DNA of 64,000 bases from JAQUYS01 sp964430665 (GTDB taxonomy: Archaea; Nanobdellota; Nanobdellia; Woesearchaeales; SKGA01). The stretch covers positions 34,474 through 98,473 of the forward strand of contig CAYSFC010000001.1 in the NCBI GenBank assembly GCA_964430665.1. Reading direction: 5' to 3'. The notes beneath the pieces are model-generated. The model saw nothing but the letters and a program-made list of their open reading frames with translations, had not been told where the DNA came from and ran no database searches. This document shows positions 44,566 to 53,910 of the stretch, piece by piece; position 1 is the stretch's first letter; each line of letters begins with the position of its first letter. Both the position numbers and the translations under genes were made by a program.

Positions 44566-46506
44566 CTAAATAAAACTACTTTTGGTGTGTTTGGTCTTTA
44601 TTCCATCTACAACCAAATAATTCCAAAAAATTCCTTTATACTTATATATAGAAACTGCAAATCCTGCATTATTGAATAATTCTCTTAAACCATCTACATC
44701 TGAAAGAAGTGGCTTATTAGGAATTATTTTATATAAATCAACATAATCAAAAAAATGTATTCTTCCATTCTCTGGTAAAAGGTCTGAAATTTGTTCCAAA
44801 TAATTTTTTTCATTTTGTAAATCACTCAATATCCCGAAAGAAAACACTTCGTCTGCGTGTTTAACATCTTCGTGAATTCTTGATATTAGATGTTCATCAA
44901 TTATAACTTTAACGTGATGTTCTCCTTTAATTTTTTTTCGTATTATTTTTTCAAGAGCAGGAGATTGTTCTATTATTATTTGTTCGTGGGGTCCATGTAA
45001 AGCAATATCTCCACTTAATAAACCACTACTTGCACCCAATTCTAGAACTATTTTCCCATGAATGTGTGCATTTTGTAAAACTTTTTTTCTAATCCATTTA
45101 GGAAAAAACATTCTTTCAAAAAACAAGGAAAGAATTACAGTTTCGTTTTTGAATTTAATTGTGGCTTGAGGATCATAGTGAAAAAATAAGAGAACAAATA
45201 TAGGTACACCTATTATCACAAATGAAATTAAAATACCGATTGTTTCTAATGCATATGAATATTTAATTATCCAAGTTAAGATTAAAACTAATATGAATAT
45301 TATTAAAAGAACTGGTCCCCAATTTCCAAGAGGGGCAACATATGTTCGTTCAATATCTTTTTTTCTTCTTATATATATTAAACTAAGAACAACACTACCA
45401 TAAAGAACTAAAACTAGTGGAACAAGTAAATGTAGAAGTTTTTCATAGTTACCCGCACCCACAAAAACTAGAAGTGATGTGAAAATTGTTTGAAAAATTA
45501 TTGCTTTATGAGGAGTTTTTGTTTTGGGATGAATTGCAGATAATTGAGGTATAAATAATTTATCCTTAGCTAATGCTAATATTAAGTTTGGTGAAGCTAC
45601 AATCCAACCAGCAACAGAACCAATTATTGCCATGTAAACAAGTATTCCATAATATTTTGATATAAAACCACCATAAATTAAAGAAGCAAGATCTGTTAAA
45701 GGGGTTAGTGATTGTCCAAAAGTTGCCCAGGGAATTAACGAAAAAGAAGCAACAACAAATAATAAACAAACTATTGCTATTACAATTGTTGCAATAATCA
45801 TAACTTTAGGCATTACTTTTTTAGGATTTCTAACTTTCTCTGCTAGAAATGTTGAAGTTTCCCAACCAAAAAAAGTTTCTGCAATGAAAAATATAGTGAC
45901 AAAAATTAAAGAAGATATTGGAAATAAACTTGTGGATTCATTTAAAGGTTGTAACCACCCCACGAAATTAGTGGTACTAAATGAAAGTAAACCTGGAATC
46001 ATTATTGAAGTAACTGCAGTTAGTGTAATTATTGCAAAGGCAACAAGCATAGTTGCACCTGTTTTTAAACCTCTAAAAGCCATATAATTAAATATTACAA
46101 TGAATGCTATACTAATTCCAATTAACCAAGAATCTGGAAGATATGGACCAACATATTTTATAGCTCCAACAACAAGCATTGCAATTGTTACGTTTGCGGC
46201 AATTAAAGTCATCCAACCTAAAATAAATGAAGGAAAATGACCGAAAGCTTGTTTTGCATATTCATAAACTCCTCCTTCTTTAGGATAAATACTTATTAAT
46301 TCTGCAAATATCATTCCTATATATATTGCAATTAAACCCATTAAAATCCATGAAAATATCGATAAGAGACCTGCTTCTCTAGCACCAACTGCAGGAAGGA
46401 AAAAAATACCTGTTCCAACTATGGAGTTTATTGTTATGAGAAGAATTGGCCAGAAACCTAAAAGTTCTTTATCTTCAGTCTTATTCTCAACTTTTTCCTC
46501 AGACAT
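44566..46506 (-). CDS. APC-family permease fused to a methyltransferase-like domain
   Basis: 646 residues. About residues 15-450 form a 12-helix amino acid/polyamine/organocation (APC) transporter, with the family start SIVGTGIFFLPAVGA and a FFGWETSTF unwound-helix region. After a linker comes a Rossmann domain with the SAM-type motif VLELGASSGLLSGDIA and acidic IIIEQSP, followed by DEVFSFGILSDL. This arrangement is unusual. The acidic C-terminal domain should lie in the cytoplasm and could sense or modify the transported amine. The ATG at 46506 is set by the TATA box TATAAATA about 28 bp upstream. Confidence 0.85.
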   Translation of the reverse strand: MSEEKVENKTEDKELLGFWPILLITINSIVGTGIFFLPAVGAREAGLLSIFSWILMGLIAIYIGMIFAELISIYPKEGGVYEYAKQAFGHFPSFILGWMTLIAANVTIAMLVVGAIKYVGPYLPDSWLIGISIAFIVIFNYMAFRGLKTGATMLVAFAIITLTAVTSIMIPGLLSFSTTNFVGWLQPLNESTSLFPISSLIFVTIFFIAETFFGWETSTFLAEKVRNPKKVMPKVMIIATIVIAIVCLLFVVASFSLIPWATFGQSLTPLTDLASLIYGGFISKYYGILVYMAIIGSVAGWIVASPNLILALAKDKLFIPQLSAIHPKTKTPHKAIIFQTIFTSLLVFVGAGNYEKLLHLLVPLVLVLYGSVVLSLIYIRRKKDIERTYVAPLGNWGPVLLIIFILVLILTWIIKYSYALETIGILISFVIIGVPIFVLLFFHYDPQATIKFKNETVILSLFFERMFFPKWIRKKVLQNAHIHGKIVLELGASSGLLSGDIALHGPHEQIIIEQSPALEKIIRKKIKGEHHVKVIIDEHLISRIHEDVKHADEVFSFGILSDLQNEKNYLEQISDLLPENGRIHFFDYVDLYKIIPNKPLLSDVDGLRELFNNAGFAVSIYKYKGIFWNYLVVDGIKTKHTKSSFI

Positions 46507-46588
46507 GAAATTTTTTAGAGCAACGTTGCTTATAAATATTGTTGTATTATGGAAAGAATTAAAAATAAAGAGAAATAACTTAAAATAC

Positions 46589-47662
46589 ATGGATTTGAAC
46601 TTTGAATTTATTAATACAATAGAAAAATTAATTAAAATTTGTAAAGAATTAGAAAAAGAAAATATTCTTGGAGTAGATATTGAGTGTGAAAATAATTTGC
46701 ATTATTATGGTATGCAAGTTGCTTTAATTCAAATATCAAGTAAAAGTAAAAATTATATTATTGACACTGTTGCATTAAAGAATATTTCTCCTTTGATAAA
46801 AATATTTGAAAATGAAAAAATCACTAAAATATTTCATGATGTAAGTTTCGATTTCAGAATGTTAAAATCGGATTATAATTGTGATTTGAAAAATGTTTAT
46901 GATACTCAATTAGCAGCAGCATTTTTAAATAGAGAACAGTTAGGTTTGGGAAATCTTATGGAAGAATTCTTTAAAATAAAAAAAGAATGTAAGTTTCAAA
47001 TGGCTGATTGGATTAAAAGACCAATATCTGAGGATATGTTATCTTATGCAATTCATGACACATTACATTTAATTGAATTAAAAGAAATATTAGATGAAAA
47101 ATTAAAAAAAGAAGGAAAACTTGAATGGGTTAAAGAAGAAATGAAAAATCTTGAAACAAAAGATTGGTCATATAATCAAGGAACATTTTTTGATATGAGG
47201 GGAATTAAGAGCATTAGTGATAAAGAAAGAGCAGTGGCTAAGGAGCTGTATGATTTGAGAGATAAACTCGCAAAGAAAGTAAATAGACCAATTCATTTTC
47301 TTTTTGGAAATAAAAGATTAATGGAAGTTTCTCAAAAACCTTTGAAAAATTTGAAACTTTGGCAAAATTTAAAGGGAGTTCATCCTATTGTTAAGCAAAG
47401 ATCAAAAGAATTTTTAGCAGCCACATTTAAAGGATTGAAAAAAGAATTACCTATAGAATCTGTTCCAAAAAAGAAATGGAATCAAAAACAAATCTCAAAA
47501 TTCACACAATTAAATGAAATAAAAGAAAAACTTTCTCAGAAATATAATCTTCCTAAATATTTAATTTTAAATAAGGAAGATGAAAAAGAAATAGTTCTCA
47601 CAGGAAATTTAAATCATCTTTCTTCGTGGAGAAAAGAATTAATTCAAAAAGAATTAATTTAG
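46589..47662 (+). CDS. RNase D-like 3'-5' exonuclease with HRDC domain
   Basis: 357 residues. DEDDy catalytic acids appear in VDIECENN, HDVSFDFRMLK, and YAIHDTLHL. A C-terminal helical region (KERAVAKELYDLRDKLAKKV) matches HRDC. In bacteria RNase D trims tRNA 3' ends; archaeal copies are scattered, so a role in processing the intron-bearing tRNAs here is possible but not shown. The frame extends further upstream, but an AT-rich TATA-like AATTAAAAATAAAG about 26 bp before this ATG supports this start. Confidence 0.88.
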   Translation: MDLNFEFINTIEKLIKICKELEKENILGVDIECENNLHYYGMQVALIQISSKSKNYIIDTVALKNISPLIKIFENEKITKIFHDVSFDFRMLKSDYNCDLKNVYDTQLAAAFLNREQLGLGNLMEEFFKIKKECKFQMADWIKRPISEDMLSYAIHDTLHLIELKEILDEKLKKEGKLEWVKEEMKNLETKDWSYNQGTFFDMRGIKSISDKERAVAKELYDLRDKLAKKVNRPIHFLFGNKRLMEVSQKPLKNLKLWQNLKGVHPIVKQRSKEFLAATFKGLKKELPIESVPKKKWNQKQISKFTQLNEIKEKLSQKYNLPKYLILNKEDEKEIVLTGNLNHLSSWRKELIQKELI

Positions 47663-48196
47663 TTTTACCCACAACATGTTATCATAATATTTTCCGTCAA
47701 TATATGCTTGTTTTTTGTGTATTGCTTCAAGTTTAAATCCTGCTTTTTCTAAAACTCTTGCAGAAGCTTTGTTATATATTCTGCATTTACCACTTATTCT
47801 TTTCAAATCATATTCTTTGAAAACATACTCAGTCATTTTTTTTAACGCATATGTTGCTAAACCCTTTCCTCTAAAATTTGGATGTATTGAATAAGAAACA
47901 AAACCTTCGACACCTTTTTGAATTAAAGGAACGTCATTTCGTGTATAAATTGCTACAACTCCTGCAAATGAATTTTGATAATTAATTGCCAAAGAAATAT
48001 TTGAAGGATTTCTTTTATTTGTTTTTTTAATTAAAATTTCTAACTCTTCTTTTGCTTCTTTTAAAGTTTTAGGAGTAGTCATAAAACCTTTTTTAGTGAT
48101 TTCATCTTTTTGTATTTCAAAATATGGTTTTAAATCAGATAATTTTAATTTTCTTAATTCAATTCCTTTTTTAGTTTTTATATTTTTATAATTCAT
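47654..48196 (-). CDS. GNAT acetyltransferase (RimJ/RimL-like)
   Basis: 180 residues. The acetyl-CoA-binding loop is HPNFRGKGLATYALKKM, with the C-terminal NKASARVLEKAGFKLEA typical of RimJ/RimL N-terminal acetyltransferases. Acts on protein N-termini or small amines. Overlaps the convergent RNase D gene by 9 bases. Confidence 0.88.
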   Translation of the reverse strand: MNYKNIKTKKGIELRKLKLSDLKPYFEIQKDEITKKGFMTTPKTLKEAKEELEILIKKTNKRNPSNISLAINYQNSFAGVVAIYTRNDVPLIQKGVEGFVSYSIHPNFRGKGLATYALKKMTEYVFKEYDLKRISGKCRIYNKASARVLEKAGFKLEAIHKKQAYIDGKYYDNMLWVKLN

Positions 48197-48325
48197 TATT
48201 TAAAAAAGATGAGATAAAAGTATATAAAAATTTAGTATTTTGGTTGTGATTTTTTTATGCACTAGAGCTCACTTAACGAACAAGTATTTAAACCAAATTC
48301 CACTCACAAATATAAGGTGAATTAC

Positions 48326-49558
48326 ATGAACGCATTCGAAAACGCACAAAAACAATTATTAAACTCAATTAAAGCTGCAAACATTGAAGAAGAAGACATA
48401 GAATTTCTTAAAAATCCTAAAAAAATAATTCAAGTTTCTTTTCCAGTTAAACTAGATTCTGGTAAAATCAAGTATTTTCAAGGTTATAGGATTCAATTTA
48501 ATGATGTTAGAGGACCAACTAAAGGTGGAATAAGATTTCATCCAAAAGTCGATTTAGATGAAGTTAAAGCGTTATCTTTCTGGATGACTATAAAAAACGC
48601 TGTTGTTGACGTTCCTTATGGTGGTGGAAAAGGAGGTGTAGAAATACAGCCAGCAGACTACAGCGAATCAGAAGTACAGAAAGTTGCAAGAGGTTTTATT
48701 AGGGCATTACATAAAAACATTGGGCCTACAATAGATGTTCCTGCTCCAGACGTTTATACAAATCCTCAAATTATGGCTTGGATGTTAGACGAATTTGAAA
48801 CAATTAAAGGAGAACATCAACCTGGTTTAATTACTGGAAAACCTTTAGCTTTAGGTGGAAGTGAAGGTCGTGGTTATTCAACTGCCCAAGGTGGAGCTTA
48901 TGTTTTAAAAGAATATATTAATTTAATTGGTGCAAATCCTGCTGAAACTAAAGTTGTAATTCAAGGTTTTGGAAACGCAGGTATGAACATGGCTAGAATA
49001 CTTTTTGAATGGGGATACAAAATAATTGCTGTTAGCGATTCTAGATTTGGGATTTATTCTGAAGAAGGATTAGATATAAATAAAGTTATAGCACACAAAG
49101 CTAAAACAAAATCTTTAGGTGGCTTTGGTGTTAAGGAAATTACAAATTCAGAATTATTAGAAATTAACTGCGATGTTTTAATTCCAGCTGCTTTAGAAAA
49201 TCAAATTACAAAAGATAATGCTTCAAATATTAAAGCAAAATTCATAGTTGAATTAGCTAATGGACCTATAACTCCAGAAGCCGATGAAATTCTTGAAAGT
49301 AAAGATATAGTTGTTTTGCCTGATGTTTTAGCTAATGCTGGTGGTGTTGCAGTTTCTTACTTTGAATGGGTTCAGAATAATTATGGTTATTATTGGACTG
49401 AAGAAGAAGTTCTTGAAAAATTAGAAGCTAAGATGGTTAAAGGTTTTAATGAAATTCATTTCATTGTAAAAGAACTTGATACTTCTTATAGAAATGCAGC
49501 ATTCATTTTAGCTGTTAGAAGAATAATTGAAGCAGCTAAGTTAAGAGGAAATGTTTAA
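48326..49558 (+). CDS. gdhA: Glutamate dehydrogenase
   Basis: 410 residues. Active-site Lys lies in VPYGGGKGGVEIQP, substrate Asp in IDVPAPDVYTN, and the dinucleotide fold in VVIQGFGNAGMNMARIL. It links 2-oxoglutarate and ammonia to glutamate. The ATG at 48326 with AAGGTGA before it is preferred over a GTG three codons upstream. Hexameric family size is typical. Confidence 0.96.
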   Translation: MNAFENAQKQLLNSIKAANIEEEDIEFLKNPKKIIQVSFPVKLDSGKIKYFQGYRIQFNDVRGPTKGGIRFHPKVDLDEVKALSFWMTIKNAVVDVPYGGGKGGVEIQPADYSESEVQKVARGFIRALHKNIGPTIDVPAPDVYTNPQIMAWMLDEFETIKGEHQPGLITGKPLALGGSEGRGYSTAQGGAYVLKEYINLIGANPAETKVVIQGFGNAGMNMARILFEWGYKIIAVSDSRFGIYSEEGLDINKVIAHKAKTKSLGGFGVKEITNSELLEINCDVLIPAALENQITKDNASNIKAKFIVELANGPITPEADEILESKDIVVLPDVLANAGGVAVSYFEWVQNNYGYYWTEEEVLEKLEAKMVKGFNEIHFIVKELDTSYRNAAFILAVRRIIEAAKLRGNV

Positions 49559-49561
49559 TTC

Positions 49562-49578
49562 CCTAAACTTTGTTTAGG
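49562..49578 (+). terminator. Terminator hairpin after gdhA
   Basis: CCTAAAC-TTT-GTTTAGG is a perfect 7-bp stem directly after the stop codon, followed by a second small stem AAAAC/GTTTT and a T-run. It separates gdhA from the convergent MazG-like gene. Confidence 0.6.
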
Positions 49579-49605
49579 TCACCGAAAACATTATGTTTTT
49601 GTGTG

Positions 49606-49869
49606 TTATTTTTTTAAATATTTTTTAGACTTTTCAAACCAATCTTTTATTTCTTTTTCAAAATCAGTATCGTATCTATTTGCAACTTGCATTATTAAAA
49701 TCAATAAGTCAGTTAACTCATGGTGAACTATTTCAGGATTATCTTTATTTTCTTTGAGAATATTTAATTCTTCTTGGAACATATCCATAAGTAGAGAAAA
49801 ATCAGTTTTATTAAAACCAGCCTTCTTATCAAATTCTTTTACTTTTTCTTTGAGTTCTTGGAGTTTCAT
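49606..49869 (-). CDS. MazG-like nucleotide pyrophosphohydrolase
   Basis: 87 residues, the length of small MazG-fold proteins. Metal-binding acids are seen in FQEELNIL and HHELTDLLILIMQVANRYDTD. The family clears non-canonical nucleoside triphosphates. It overlaps the upstream peptidase gene by 4 bases, so the two are co-translated. Confidence 0.8.
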   Translation of the reverse strand: MKLQELKEKVKEFDKKAGFNKTDFSLLMDMFQEELNILKENKDNPEIVHHELTDLLILIMQVANRYDTDFEKEIKDWFEKSKKYLKK

Positions 49870-50489
49870 TCTAGTATTATTACTTCTCCATCTTTAAGAG
49901 TTTTATAAGGAATATTATTTTTTTCACAAAACTCAATTTCTTTATCTATTAATTCAGATTCTGGATGATTTGATTTGTAATGAGGTAGAATAATGTAATC
50001 CAAATAGTTCAAACCTTCCCAAATCGTTTCTTTTTGTTGTTCATATGGGTGATCTGTTGGATCATCAACGTGTTGTATTGCTTTAAAGTCTGGTGCTAAA
50101 ACACAAATTCCTGCACTATAACCTGAATAAACAAAATCCTCTCTTTTCTTTAAATCTTCAAAAATTTTATCAAAACCACTAAGTTTCATTGCTTGTCTAA
50201 GAATAAAAGTATTTCCTCCTTTAAAAAATAAACCTCCTAAAGAATTTATTTTTTTCTTAAGTTCATTCTCCTTTCCAAAATACTTTTTTAAATCCACATA
50301 AGTAACTTCTAAACCGATTTCTTTTAAAGATTTTATATCTTCTTTTTCTTTAGATTCTTTTTTCTCTAAATTAACGTTTGTAAAATCGCATGCATTAGGA
50401 ACGTACCCTAATTTCTTATTTTTTCCCATGAGTCTTACTAGTTCAGAAGCTTTATCTCCTAGGTTAAATGACGATAAATAAAATTTCAT
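49866..50489 (-). CDS. S51-family peptidase (dipeptidase E-like)
   Basis: 207 residues. Nucleophile elbow YSGYSAGICVLAPDF contains the catalytic Ser, and the oxyanion motif GLFFKGGNTFILRQAM precedes it. A His near HVDDPTDHPY would complete the triad. It cleaves Asp-X dipeptides in known members. Pairs with the MazG-like gene. Confidence 0.85.
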   Translation of the reverse strand: MKFYLSSFNLGDKASELVRLMGKNKKLGYVPNACDFTNVNLEKKESKEKEDIKSLKEIGLEVTYVDLKKYFGKENELKKKINSLGGLFFKGGNTFILRQAMKLSGFDKIFEDLKKREDFVYSGYSAGICVLAPDFKAIQHVDDPTDHPYEQQKETIWEGLNYLDYIILPHYKSNHPESELIDKEIEFCEKNNIPYKTLKDGEVIILE

Positions 50490-50565
50490 AGTGATGTTTA
50501 TAATGCTAAGTATTTATATTTTTTGGTTAGAAAAAGATATAAACTGAATAAATTTCAAAAATAAC

Positions 50566-50907
50566 ATGAATCCAGTATTAAACTATTCAATTCAATTTGT
50601 TCTTGGCGGCGGAATTATTGTTGGAATGAGTATTTTGGCAAAATATGTTGATACTAAATACGCTGCTTTGTTATATGCATTACCTATTCAATTTACTTTG
50701 GCAGCAATTTTTATATATTTAGGAACAAAGGAAGGAACAGTACAAAAACTTGCTCAAAATAGTATTTGGTATATGCTTGGTTTCATAGCATTTGTAGTTG
50801 CTTTTTACTTTTTAACAAAATATTTAGAATTTTGGCCGAGTTTAGGAATTGCATATGTAATTCTAATAATTATAACTTTAATGATTTTAAAATTTGTTAA
50901 GTTTTAA
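50566..50907 (+). CDS. DUF3147/GlpM-like small membrane protein
   Basis: 113 residues with four membrane helices. The pattern GGGIIVGMSILAKYVDTKYAALLYALP matches the DUF3147/GlpM family of uncharacterised inner-membrane proteins. Single gene, overlapping the convergent small gene by 4 bases. Confidence 0.7.
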   Translation: MNPVLNYSIQFVLGGGIIVGMSILAKYVDTKYAALLYALPIQFTLAAIFIYLGTKEGTVQKLAQNSIWYMLGFIAFVVAFYFLTKYLEFWPSLGIAYVILIIITLMILKFVKF

Positions 50908-51053
50908 TTCTTCTTTAAAGCATAAACTAATTTCTCTATAGAAGAAGGTTTGTATTTATTTGTAGCAGGAACACCTAATAAAATAGCCATTTTATTTCTT
51001 TCAGTTCTTCTACTAGTGTATAAACATACATTGTTTTCGTATTTTTTATTCAT
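50904..51053 (-). CDS. Small protein coupled to proS
   Basis: 49 residues, basic, ending MAILLGVPATNKYKPSSIEKLVYALKKN-like. After the N gap is collapsed, its ATG lies one base past the proS stop (TAA-A-ATG), so it would be translated with proS. No domain is recognised; the region CLYTSRRTERNK is basic and could bind RNA. Confidence 0.55.
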   Translation of the reverse strand: MNKKYENNVCLYTSRRTERNKMAILLGVPATNKYKPSSIEKLVYALKKN

Positions 51054-51109
51054 TTTAATAGTTCTTTGCGAAGTAAATTTTATACTTTGCTTTTTCTTCA
51101 CAAGCAACA

Positions 51110-51209
51110 NNNNNNNNNNNNNNNNNNNNNNNNNNNNNNNNNNNNNNNNNNNNNNNNNNNNNNNNNNNNNNNNNNNNNNNNNNNNNNNNNNNNNNNNNNN
51201 NNNNNNNNN
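51110..51209. other. Assembly gap, 100 N, flanked by identical 55 bp
   Basis: The 55 bp on each side (51055-51109 and 51210-51264) are identical and cover the end of proS. As at 30409, this is an unmerged contig overlap; apparent frames running through the N are artefacts. Confidence 0.9.
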
Positions 51210-52646
51210 TTAATAGTTCTTTGCGAAGTAAATTTTATACTTTGCTTTTTCTTCACAAGCAACACATTTAGCACCTTTGTCAGGAGTATCTGCATTCATT
51301 GGACGACATCTTGTTGTTGCTCCACCTGTTTCTGTTTTTATTTTGTCTTCACAGTCAGGATTTCCGCAATGATGTGCTAAAACTAATTTTCTTTCAGATA
51401 TTTCTTTCTTAAAAGAATCGTAATTTGAAACAAACACTTTTTGACTTTCTAATTTTTCTTTAGCTTTTTCAAACATTTCTTTTTGAATTAATTCTAATCT
51501 TTCAGAAACATGTTTAACTAAATTATCAAGCTTAACAAATTCTTTTTTACCATCGTGTCTAGAAACAACAACACAAGAATTTTTTTCCATATCTTTTGGT
51601 CCAAATTCTATTCTTAAAGGAATTCCTTTTAATTCCCATTCATTGAATTTGAATCCTGGTGATTTATCTCTATCATCAAATGAAGTTTCAATTCTTTTTT
51701 CCAATAATTCTTCTTGTAATTCTTTTGCTTTTTCTAAAACACCTTCTACACCTTTTGGTATAATTGGAACTACAACTACTTTTGTTGGTGCCATTTTTGG
51801 AGGTATAACTAATCCTTTGTCATCTCCATGTACCATAACTAAAGCCCCTAATAATCTTGTTGAGAATCCCCATGAAGATTGCCAAGGAATATGTTCTTCT
51901 CCATCTTCGCCTTGATATTTAATGTTAAATGTTTTTCCAAATCCTTGTCCTAAGTTATGTGAAGTTCCAGATTGAAGTGCTTTCCCATCTGGCATAAATG
52001 ATTCAAAAGTGTATGTTCTTTTTGCTCCTGGAAATTTTTCTTTTTCAGATTTTATTCCTATTATTGCAGGTATTGCCATTAATTCTTCTGCTAATTTTTT
52101 GTATTCGTTTATGAAAATTATTGTTTCTTTTTCACATTGTTCTTCTGTTGCATATACGCAATGTCCTTCTTGCCATAAAAATTCTCTTGATCTTAAAAAT
52201 ATTTTTACATCACTGATTTCCCAACGAACAATATTTGCCCATTGATTTATTCTTAAAGGTAAATCTCTATGTGAGCGTATCCATTTTGAATAGGAATCAT
52301 ACATTATTGTTTCTGATGTTGGACGAATGGCTAATCTTTCTTCATCATCTGATTTTTGACTTATCCAAGCAACTTCTGGTGCAAAACCTTCTACGTGTTC
52401 TGCTTCTCTATGAAAGAAAGATTCAGGTATAAAAAGAGGAAAATAAGCGTTTTGAACTTTGTGTAGTTTCATTCGTGTATTGAAATAATCCATAATTGAT
52501 TGCCAAAGAGAGTAACCTAAAGGTCTAATTACAGCACAGCCTCTAACTGCTGAATAATCTGCCATTTCACTTTTTACAATGACTTGAGAGTACCATTCAG
52601 GCATGTCTTCTTGTTTTTTAATAGTTATACCTAATTCATTAGCCAT
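51210..52646 (-). CDS. proS: Prolyl-tRNA synthetase, archaeal type
   Basis: 478 residues. Class II motifs include the motif 2 region RWEISDVKIFLRSREFLWQEGH and TSHNLGQGFGKTF. The C-terminal archaeal/eukaryotic-type zinc region (CGNPDCEDKIK...CVACEEKAKY) ends in KIYFAKNY, the usual tyrosine terminus. Charges tRNA-Pro. The ATG with GGTG 8 bases upstream is used over a GTG two codons earlier. The end is repeated on the other side of the N gap. Confidence 0.96.
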   Translation of the reverse strand: MANELGITIKKQEDMPEWYSQVIVKSEMADYSAVRGCAVIRPLGYSLWQSIMDYFNTRMKLHKVQNAYFPLFIPESFFHREAEHVEGFAPEVAWISQKSDDEERLAIRPTSETIMYDSYSKWIRSHRDLPLRINQWANIVRWEISDVKIFLRSREFLWQEGHCVYATEEQCEKETIIFINEYKKLAEELMAIPAIIGIKSEKEKFPGAKRTYTFESFMPDGKALQSGTSHNLGQGFGKTFNIKYQGEDGEEHIPWQSSWGFSTRLLGALVMVHGDDKGLVIPPKMAPTKVVVVPIIPKGVEGVLEKAKELQEELLEKRIETSFDDRDKSPGFKFNEWELKGIPLRIEFGPKDMEKNSCVVVSRHDGKKEFVKLDNLVKHVSERLELIQKEMFEKAKEKLESQKVFVSNYDSFKKEISERKLVLAHHCGNPDCEDKIKTETGGATTRCRPMNADTPDKGAKCVACEEKAKYKIYFAKNY

Positions 52647-52746
52647 TTTCACACCATATATTTGTTATTTAATAGGTATTTAAAAACATAACTAAAAATA
52701 GTTAAAAAGGCAATGTTTTTAAATTTAAGTGGAAAACCTAGGTAAA

Positions 52747-53181
52747 ATGGATGAATTAGAAAAATATAAGATGCCTTCAAAATTAGAAATATTCTCTCAA
52801 TTAGGTAAAATGGAGTTTGAAGATGAAAATGAATTAGATGTAGTTATAGACAAATTAAGCGATAAAGTGAATACATATATTAAATTTTTAGAAGATGTTC
52901 TTCAGCCAGATTCTAATATAACTTCGATGACCGAAGCATCTGTTTTTACAAATGAAGAGAGAAATGAATTATATTCAATTCTTAAAACATTATTGTACTG
53001 GGACAGATTATATTTGGAAATAGATTTGAATCCTAACGATGAATCCAAGGCAGAATATTTTAAAAAATATTTTGAAGTTTGGAAAGATGTTAAAAAATTA
53101 TTGAAGCCTTTATTAAATAAGGCAATTGAAGTTTGGAAAAATTCAATAGAAGAAACTAAATTTGAAGGGTATTTCGGATGA
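52747..53181 (+). CDS. Hypothetical helical protein upstream of adk
   Basis: 144 residues, mainly helical and acidic, with Trp- and Tyr-rich segments (LLYWDRLYLEIDLNPNDE, YFKKYFEVWKDVKKLL). No signal or membrane segment. AGGTAAA directly before the ATG decides this start over a GTG six codons earlier. Lies 43 bp before adk in the same direction. Function unknown. Confidence 0.65.
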   Translation: MDELEKYKMPSKLEIFSQLGKMEFEDENELDVVIDKLSDKVNTYIKFLEDVLQPDSNITSMTEASVFTNEERNELYSILKTLLYWDRLYLEIDLNPNDESKAEYFKKYFEVWKDVKKLLKPLLNKAIEVWKNSIEETKFEGYFG

Positions 53182-53224
53182 AGCAACGAATGCCAATGAG
53201 TGCTCAGTTTGCACGGAGTAAAAA

Positions 53225-53857
53225 ATGAAGAAAAAATTAGTATTGATGGGACCACCAGGTTCAGGAAAAGGAACAATATCAGATATATTAATTGAGGAAT
53301 TTAATCTAACACACATATCAACAGGAAATATATTGAGAAATAGTGTTGAAAAAGGAGATGAATTTGGGTTGAAATTAAAAGAAATTATGGATTCGGGAAA
53401 TCTAATTTCTGATGAAATAGTTGATCAAATATTAAAAGAAAGATTATCACAAGATGATGTTAAAGAAGGTTTTATTTTAGATGGATACCCTAGACACATA
53501 GGTCAGGCTCAAAAATTAATCACATGGGTTGAAATTGATGAAATCGTTGTTGTTGATATAACTGATGAAGCCATTCTTGAAAGATTAAAAGGCAGAAGAA
53601 CTTGTCCAAAATGTGGTGCATCATATCATATAAAAAATATTAAACCAAAAGTTGAAGGAATTTGTGACTTTTGTGGAACTAAATTAGTTGTTAGAGCTGA
53701 CGAAGATAAGATTAAACACAGACTGGATTTATATCACAAAGAAACAGAACCAGTTATTAAGTTCTTTGAAGAAAACAGAATTAAAATAAAAAAAGTTCCT
53801 GGAGACTTCGATATAAAAACAGAAAAGAAAAAGATTGCAGACATGATTTCAAATTAA
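53225..53857 (+). CDS. adk: Adenylate kinase with zinc lid
   Basis: 210 residues. P-loop GPPGSGKGT (residues 9-17), LDGYPRHIGQA substrate loop, and a lid with four cysteines (CPKCGASYH...CDFC) that bind zinc. This is the long bacterial-type AMP kinase, not the short archaeal trimeric form, so the gene may trace to bacterial exchange. Balances ATP, ADP and AMP. Confidence 0.95.
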   Translation: MKKKLVLMGPPGSGKGTISDILIEEFNLTHISTGNILRNSVEKGDEFGLKLKEIMDSGNLISDEIVDQILKERLSQDDVKEGFILDGYPRHIGQAQKLITWVEIDEIVVVDITDEAILERLKGRRTCPKCGASYHIKNIKPKVEGICDFCGTKLVVRADEDKIKHRLDLYHKETEPVIKFFEENRIKIKKVPGDFDIKTEKKKIADMISN

Positions 53858-53885
53858 ATTTTTTTATCTTAAAATTTATTTTTAG

Positions 53886-53910
53886 ATACAAGAGTTTATA
53901 CTCTTTGTAT
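53886..53910 (-). terminator. Hairpin across the truD stop
   Basis: ATACAAGAGT and ACTCTTTGTAT pair with one bulge around the truD stop codon, between convergent adk and truD. Likely bidirectional terminator. Confidence 0.45.

Noticed and set aside
50950..51380. Frames running through the second N gap
   Set aside because: They exist only because N does not create stop codons; the real gene there is proS on the minus strand.
53182..53224. tRNA-end-like motif before adk (GTGCTCAGTTTGCACGG)
   Set aside because: Shares only a few bases with the tRNA element and there is no tRNA nearby; chance similarity is likely.
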